Shown one piece after another: positions 57,628 to 64,000 of a stretch of DNA of 64,000 bases. The stretch is from contig OZ026606.1 of the NCBI GenBank assembly GCA_964020085.1, forward strand, positions 4,057,423 through 4,121,422, given 5' to 3'. The notes under the pieces are model-generated. The model was not told the origin of the DNA. It did no database searches and saw only the letters and a program-made list of their open reading frames with translations. Each line of letters begins with the position of its first letter. The first letter of the stretch is position 1. The translations under genes and the position numbers were made by a program. Source of the stretch: Micromussa lordhowensis. Lineage: Eukaryota; Cnidaria; Anthozoa; Scleractinia; Lobophylliidae.

Positions 57628-60600
57628 TACTATCTAGGTAGTTGTGCTATCAGAGCATAATTCATAAATATCTTTCGATTTTCCAGCATTCATCACCAAG
57701 TGCAAATCATCTTGAAAGTCAGTCAGGGCGGCAAAACGCCGCGTCACTCGAGTGGAGATTGCTTTTAGCTTTAGTATAGCCATTTTATATTGGTAAACCA
57801 GTGAATTTTTTGCAAAAAAAAGAATAGTTAACTTCCTCTAAATAAGATTAACTGTTCTTATTGCGTCTTTACGTTATTCCGTTTTGATGTAACAGCTCTG
57901 TACCACGTGTAAGTCTGAGAGTTTTAAACCTTCAAAATAAAAGCAAACGAATGAACCTGCGCTTTTCATAGTATATCAGTAACATATATCTCTAAAACTA
58001 TGCCGTACTGTGTTATTGAATAACAAAAAACTTGAAACAAAAACTACAAAGTTTAAAAGTCCATTGCTGAAAGATATATGGCTACTTTTTACCTCTTCAA
58101 GAGATTATCACACAAATACTACGATTATGTGGTGGTATAATTCTATTCTGACACCTGAGCGTTTGGTAAACAAACCCGTCTAAGCTATACTCGTTAGCCA
58201 CGTAATTTAGCCATGGTAAAGTTTTTATATGATTAATAGAGTTCGAGAGTAAAGCAGTCCAAATGAGAGATTCATCGGAGCTTATCTCTTGATGAACCAA
58301 CCGACATTAGAAATCAAATATACGAACAAAAAGATTAACTTCTTGCATGCTTCGACAATGGGTTCGTTTATTGTTTAAAGGATTACAGAACTGCAAGAGT
58401 TGCTAGTATTGAGGCGACTACAGGTGCATTTGGATCCCAAGGAATGGTCGTTGATGTTTCAAAAGTGTTAAAATGCTGAGTTCATTTGTTGTGACTTAAC
58501 TGCATATTTTGGTTCCGTTTTATTCACCGCCGACGTACCTAAACACGTGGCTAACTCAGGTATAAGATAACAGGAAGACTTCCTCAGGCAGGAACTTAAA
58601 CTTGTTTTTCCGGCCATAGTTTCGAGTCGTGCTTTGCATGTGCTGAGGTGTTTTTGCTATAATTATCGCTTGGCGAAAGAAAAGCACTTGTAAATATGGC
58701 ATGTTTTGAGTAATTAACAACCGAACAATAACGAAATGAATCTCCATGCGACACAACTGCTCGTTGTAAAGCCCCTTTCCCCTATGCGAGTGAGTCATTT
58801 ACCGAATATTTCTGTGATTTCTGTGATTTGTTCCAATTTCTGCATGGCAATTTTACGCTTTGCATCAATCGGCTACATACTATGTTTGGACTTCTGAGCC
58901 CTGTTTTTGGTCAACTTATGGGAGGTTTATTTTGGCTTCATTTTAATAAATGTATTGTAGTTTAAACGAAGTTGGAGATACCGCGCCGTAGCAACCTAAG
59001 ATCACGCAAGTCCACATCTGAATTTATTTACCTAGACCTGTATCATCCGAGTTCTATTTTCCACGTGGTACCAGTTAAATAGTGATACAATAATATTCGC
59101 AGGATGTGTAACAAATTCTAGATTCGTCTGATCAATAAATGCACGACTGCACTGTATTTAACGGTTGCCCACTGCAATGTATTTAACTTTTGGAACAGCT
59201 GAATGATCCGGCGAAAAAGTAAAGAGAGAATTTGCATCAATTTGCAACATGAAACGAAAAGAGTACTTCTTGTGACATTGTGGTGTTAAGAAAAAGTATA
59301 TCATGTAAAAACCAAAGATATACTTTTATTGTGCAAGCTGTCTGTGTGGATTGTGCTGTGTTAAGCGAAACGATCAGGACTGCCATTAACTGAAGTTCTA
59401 GCTGAACACATACCGTTTACTTATAAACATTCGCGCCATTGTATCGTTTCGTGAGGTTCAACCTTTTAATGGACCGATATCGAAAAATTGTGTAGTTAAT
59501 TTAGTGAAGCTTGTGGCACAACGCTTAGCTTTGTTCGATGATGGAAATTATATGTTAATCAGTGACACTTTTTTATAAATCTTAACTGAATTGAATACCC
59601 TAAAACAAATTTTAAAAAAAATTAAACTCGCACCCTTTTGAAGAACGTTTCTGTAAGAATATGTCGAAACATTTTTTAAAGCAGTAATAACAGAAGAAAA
59701 AACATGATTTAGCGTACCAATCGACTACCAAAATGTTTTATTGTTGTGTGACAGAAGAAACCTGTCACGTGTCTGCAACGTGCAGTCTTGTAAAGATACG
59801 AGATGTACGATGTGTTTTGCGACTTCATCAATTAGACTTTAATAAAATCTTCTTAAATGCTTCGTAAATGACTTTTATGGTTTCAGAACCTAGCACTCTG
59901 CCAGATTATCTTATAAAGGATATCATTTGGAAGCGCCAAGCTCATGATAACAAGTCAATCATGTCTTGTGGATGTGTGCTGATTGTGCACGTTCAGCCCT
60001 TCACGAAAGAGTCACGAAATGTGTCGAAAATCAGTCACTGCACTTTATTGGCAAAAAGTGGATGTTTTTGAAAACGTTGTTTCTATTGAATTGTGAGAAA
60101 ATTTTTGTATTAGGAATGTTGATATTTGGCAGATTTGTCTTCTTTCGTTGTCATGGGAAATCAATATTCACGTCAGACCCATAAAATGCAGTGTCGCACC
60201 TGAAGATAGTCCTGTTAGTTGGCTGAAGCACGTGCTCTTTTAAACAATAGAAAATAGCAAGGGTTGTTTAAATGGTAAAAAACGTCGATTTTTTTCAACA
60301 GTGTTTCTTATCCCAACCGTAATCGCCCATCATCCATAGCAGGTCAAAGATTTCCAAGCTTAACGTACCCAAGTTAACTGACTGTTTGCAAAAATGCTAG
60401 AGTCCGCGAAATCTTGAGGTGAATAGGTGGAGTTGTCTAGGCGAATTGTAAATTCCACCTCTTGCCGCTGAACATGTGTTCTCAAACAATTCTGATAAGA
60501 TCTGTCGTGTTTCACCGTCTGGGCACTATACCCGGCCCAGAGAAACGCGACTCTCTCTTTCTTAGACTTGCTGTATCGCAAATGAAACCAATGGATGGTA

Positions 60601-61259
60601 CACCTTTGTGTGATCTTGATCTCTTATCAACTCACATTTGCTAGACATGGTGTAATCTCGCGCTTCCATGAAAACTTTGTCACAAATGTACCTTATGTAC
60701 ACCAAAAAAGAAAACGTTTGAGTCGTTGTCAGTGTCATCAGAGGGGCTTCCAAGGTCGTGTTGGACTTATGCCAATCCAACTGACTTAATCCGATTTTAA
60801 TGCAGTATACAGATTTATTTCACTTGTTTTACACCTTTTTTATTTCTTTTCTAAATCCTTCTTGTGGGATTGGTTACGGTCAATTCGCTTTTGGTGAGAT
60901 GCGTTGAAAAGAAAGTAAGTAGCGCGATACACGAAGTGACACTCGCGTGACGACTTCCGCAAACGGCGCTGAACATTTCCCTGTTTATGACTATCGGAGT
61001 CGCACTGTCTCGCGCAGCTAAAAACACGCAAGGAGGCTGACACCGCACTTAAATCTGGCACTGATAGTCTAGATAGTCTTAACTTCCCCTGGTTGATTGA
61101 ATTGAAATAAGTTGACAGTGTTCCCATCTGACACTGTGTCAAGCACCTTTGATATAAAAGTTGAAAAAAAGACTGAGCTCATTTGTTTCAACAAAACATC
61201 TCGCACTTCTCAAGATAATAAGAAAAAATGTTGGCTTATTCTCCTTGATAAAGAAAAGC
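57628..61259. other. intergenic, no gene recognised
   Basis: No supported gene. Overlapping ORFs on the minus strand at 60840-61142 (100 and 65 codons) and several at 60360-60789 on both strands lack a known domain. They may belong to an old repeat. Confidence 0.4.
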
Positions 61260-61265
61260 TTTATT
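61260..61265 (-). terminator. candidate polyadenylation signal of the forkhead gene
   Basis: AATAAA on the minus strand, about 445 bp after the stop at 61709. Assigned by position only. Confidence 0.35.
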
Positions 61266-61708
61266 TCTTAACTTGTTTATACACAGAACAGATAAGTTGC
61301 TTTTTACAGTCGCTAACTATTGGGTATCTAGTGTATACAAAATAATACGTAAGTCAAAACTGCAATTAATACAATTTCAATTTTAAAGAATACAAGTTAA
61401 AAATGTTCTGACAAGATTTTGATGAAGATACGCTTTGTTTGAATGTTTCTATGTGTGAATATATTCACAATGCCTGGCATGCATCTGAATCTATTTTATC
61501 GTAGCAAGTTTGAGAAGATCTGTAGTACTTTGTACTAAATCTTCCTCTTTCGCATGCGAAAAAAGTCTTGAATAGTTTCTCCCTCTTACAAGTTACCGCT
61601 GTTTAGTTGAGCCAATACAGTGTGGACATTTAGCAAGGTCTCTGTATGCTGTGAACCGTTGAAATGTCACTAGTTCCTCGTGGACACTTTTCCAGATAAT
61701 GGAATACT

Positions 61709-62284
61709 TCAATAAATCCATGGATTCCAAGAATACTGTGGAAGTTGCGTGTACTGAAGTTCTCGCCAAGGAAATTGCAGCAAAGGAGGAGAAGGCAAAA
61801 AGCGTGCAGTTGGAGTGCAAATATAACAACTGCATGGTGTAGATGGAGTCGCCGGAAACTGATTTCCATACGAACGTTCATACCTGATGTCCAAAGGCAA
61901 AGAGGGGCTCTGCGAAAACTTGTGTCTTGAAAAATCTCCCCGGCTAAACTCGGCAATGAAGCTTGGGTGTATCCGCCAATTGCAACCCTTCTTGTTCAAG
62001 GCGACCTCCCCACGGACAAAGCAGTCGTGCAGAGACAAGTTGTGGCGAACGGTATTCTTCCAGCGGGCTCTGTTCTCTGTGAATCTCGGGTGTTGCTTTT
62101 GGATGAATTGGTAGATTTCAGACAAGGTGAGTCGCTGGCGTGGAGAGCTGAGGATAGCGTGCGCTATTACCGCTACGTACGACAAAGCCGAAGAATTTCG
62201 CTTTCGTTTCTGCGGCGTTCCGTCTAGTGGCATAACTCCCCTCTCGTTGCTTGAGATAACAGCGGAGTCTTGCTTTCCATCCAT
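61709..62284 (-). CDS. forkhead (Fox) transcription factor, divergent
   Basis: Single-exon, 191-residue nuclear DNA-binding protein. The forkhead domain spans about 33-124: SYVAVIAHAILSSPRQRLTL in place of the usual PPYSYIALIAMAI start, then EIYQFI, then the recognition helix WKNTVRHNLSLHDCF (75-89). That helix keeps Asn77 and His81, the base-contacting residues of the family, and the RHNLS core. Wing 1 is shortened and reads NKKGCNWRIHP (97-107) where GKGxYWxLxP is usual. A basic KRKR (26-29) may serve nuclear import. The 65-residue tail is Pro-, Ser- and aromatic-rich (FPWREL, SWNPWIY) with no known repressor motif. The loss of the leading KPPYSY makes class assignment uncertain; FoxQ-like is only a guess. 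Several other-frame ORFs across 61593-62417 are shadows. No neighbour suggests its target process. Confidence 0.93.
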   Translation of the reverse strand: MDGKQDSAVISSNERGVMPLDGTPQKRKRNSSALSYVAVIAHAILSSPRQRLTLSEIYQFIQKQHPRFTENRARWKNTVRHNLSLHDCFVRGEVALNKKGCNWRIHPSFIAEFSRGDFSRHKFSQSPSLPLDIRYERSYGNQFPATPSTPCSCYICTPTARFLPSPPLLQFPWRELQYTQLPQYSWNPWIY

Positions 62285-62372
62285 CTGTCATACGAGCTTT
62301 TTTGCTGCTTTATATCCTTGTCTCCAAATGAAGCCTCACCTTCACAAAACTGATCTAGCTGGGGCTACTCTA

Positions 62373-62379
62373 TTATATA
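62373..62379 (-). promoter_or_regulatory. TATA box of the forkhead gene
   Basis: TATATAA on the minus strand about 90 bp upstream of the start codon. Transcription would be expected to begin about 30 bp downstream, near 62345, leaving a 5' UTR of about 60 bases with no upstream ATG noticed. Inferred from motif and spacing. Confidence 0.55.
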
Positions 62380-62417
62380 TAACATTTAAAACACGCTCCT
62401 TTTGTCTCGTAAATTAG

Positions 62418-63689
62418 TTTTCAAACCATTAAGACATGCTTTGTTAAAGATTTTTCAAAAGGACAAAACGTATACCAAAGGCACTTAACGTGTTATGGTA
62501 AAATATAGCCTGAGTAAAACAATGCTTTACATAGTCTGGAATGAATTTTGGCTAACGTTTGTTTGGGTTAAGTGTCAATGTTGTCGTAGAGACATTCCAA
62601 ACCATTTAAACTTGCATGTGCTGAAACACCTGTGCATTGCTACAAATCGAATTCCGCGCCTCAAAACAGAGGAAGTAAGCTAGAACATTTTCCGTGTTTT
62701 CGGTAAATGTCAGGAACAAATTTCTGAGAAATACAATAAGGTTCAGTGCGCGACAGTCTTCGGAGATCGATGATATTAATTGTCTAATGCAAGAAATGTC
62801 TTTATTTATTTAAAGCTTCCAAGGCAATGCATCAAAAACCAAATCAATATAGGAGACGCGTTTTTTTTTTCTCCTGATATTGCCTCGTTAAAGAGTGTTG
62901 GTTTAGGCCCGGCCGTGACCGCTTCCTTTCTGTTATTCTCATTATCATTTGCGCGATAACTGGCCTATGTTTTAGTGATAAATAAAATACTCGACTAGTG
63001 GGACAGATGTATGCAGGGAACGTCCTTTTCAAGTTCATTAATTAATTTTCAATTTGGCTCGAACAGTTTACTTCCGTTGGGAGTCCGTTCTCTTTAACAC
63101 GTTCTTGCCTCGCCTGCAGGCATCTTTTACTAACGCATCATTATTCAACTAAACACCGGCCCCGCAGCTTGTTTTCGAAATGCCTTATCGCCTCCCGGGT
63201 GATCGTGCACTTTACGAGGAGATTCGTGCACGCAAGTGCTAATTCACGATTGCAGCAACCTTAACTAAGCATTTTCTTATAATAGTGAACCTTACAGTGT
63301 GTTGAAGAATATTTTAGTCGAATTGTGAAGTCAACCCATGTTTACGCTGTAGAGTTATAATGCAAATGTTCCAATGTTGCATAATTATCTCCTTAACTGC
63401 ACCAAGTACTCGGTTTCTCATTCAAGTGTCAACACTTCCTTCGCTAAAATAAATAAAAGTGAAACAAAAAAAAAACTAGCGCAACTTTGTAATTCGCGAG
63501 GATTTTGAACTCATTCTACAAACAGATGACAACTTGGCTTTGAGCAATCTTTGAATTCAACATTGAAACACCAGGAACAAAATATAAAATCGATTAACTT
63601 CCCGAACACCTGTCTAAAGCTTGAGAGGGCTTGATTATAATGTTGTTTCCCAATTGCTCTTTGTGTTACTTAATTAAGATACATAGTTA
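62418..63689. other. upstream flank of the forkhead gene
   Basis: No gene recognised. Short ORFs only (62 and 64 codons). No inverted repeat delimited. Confidence 0.4.
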
Positions 63690-63890
63690 TTACTGATAGA
63701 TGTCAATCGGGTGAATGCCGATTCCGAAGGCGGTGAAGTTGTCTCGGAAACGCTTAGGAACCCGTGACGGAATTAACAGAATTAAGTCATAGTTACGACT
63801 TGGTGGCTCATTTCTACGGAGACGTAAAAACAGACAGACTTTGGAAGGTTCATAATCGGTGGTTGTGGTAAACATCGCTACGCAATTATG
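63690..63890 (-). CDS. possible terminal exon of an unrecognised gene
   Basis: A minus-strand reading frame of 61 codons ends at TAA 63690 with a composition unlike its AT-rich neighbours: frequent C/G third positions and a mix of Arg, Pro and aromatic residues (IPSRVPKRFRDNFTAFGIGI at 36-55). A weak acceptor (TTGCGTAG) precedes it near 63888. It could be the last exon of a gene that begins beyond position 64000. I do not recognise the protein; it may also be chance. Confidence 0.25.
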   Translation of the reverse strand, partial: HNCVAMFTTTTDYEPSKVCLFLRLRRNEPPSRNYDLILLIPSRVPKRFRDNFTAFGIGIHPIDIYQ

Positions 63891-64000
63891 GCTAGGCAGC
63901 TGGCTCGTATTTTAAGCTGTATGCACGCTATCTTGTTTGTTTATACGCCGACGAGCGAAGCGAGCCGCCAACGACCTGACCAAGAGATGCTCTTCCTTTG

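Noticed and set aside
60840..61142. Overlapping minus-strand ORFs of 100 and 65 codons
   Set aside because: Basic, low-similarity translations without a domain; probably an old repeat.
61745..62417. Several plus-strand ORFs of 61-96 codons
   Set aside because: Antisense shadows of the forkhead gene.

Overview
The window looks like nuclear DNA of an anthozoan cnidarian, most likely a stony coral or a close relative. The DNA is AT-rich and gene-sparse. Introns are GT-AG. Class A GPCR genes are intronless and clustered, and the space between genes is full of short inverted-repeat DNA elements and old LINE tails of the kind common in coral genomes. The taxonomic call is inference from overall character; no species-specific marker was seen.

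Layout. 1-16.3 kb: no gene recognised; it holds a 955 bp foldback transposon with a 9 bp target duplication (2673-3627), a 103 bp poly(A)-tailed retroposon with a 17 bp duplication (8368-8470) and a strong G-quadruplex motif (12663-12701, minus strand). 16.3-25.8 kb: three single-exon minus-strand class A GPCR genes. The 20.7 and 24.7 kb genes are close paralogs; the 16.4 kb gene belongs to another subfamily. 25.8-32.3 kb: repeats only, including a TTAA-flanked element nested inside another element. 32.4-36.9 kb: a plus-strand gene of very small exons encoding an 83-residue single-pass protein that I recognise as TRIQK. 37.8-40.4 kb and 47.1-48.1 kb: two minus-strand two-exon genes of one secreted six-cysteine family that I cannot name. 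40.5-61.2 kb otherwise: no convincing gene, many foldback elements, a LINE tail and a perfect 157 bp tandem duplication. 61.7-62.3 kb: a single-exon, divergent forkhead transcription factor on the minus strand with a TATA box. A short minus-strand ORF at 63.7 kb may be the last exon of a gene beyond the right edge.

How the genes relate. No shared pathway is evident. The two signals of local gene-family growth are the GPCR pair and the secreted-protein pair. The secreted pair keeps an identical gene plan: a signal-peptide exon, a phase-1 intron and a 452 nt second exon, although the proteins have diverged strongly. TRIQK and the first secreted gene converge, about 0.9 kb apart between stop codons. 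I found no RNA gene I would stand behind, no CRISPR array and no viral gene.
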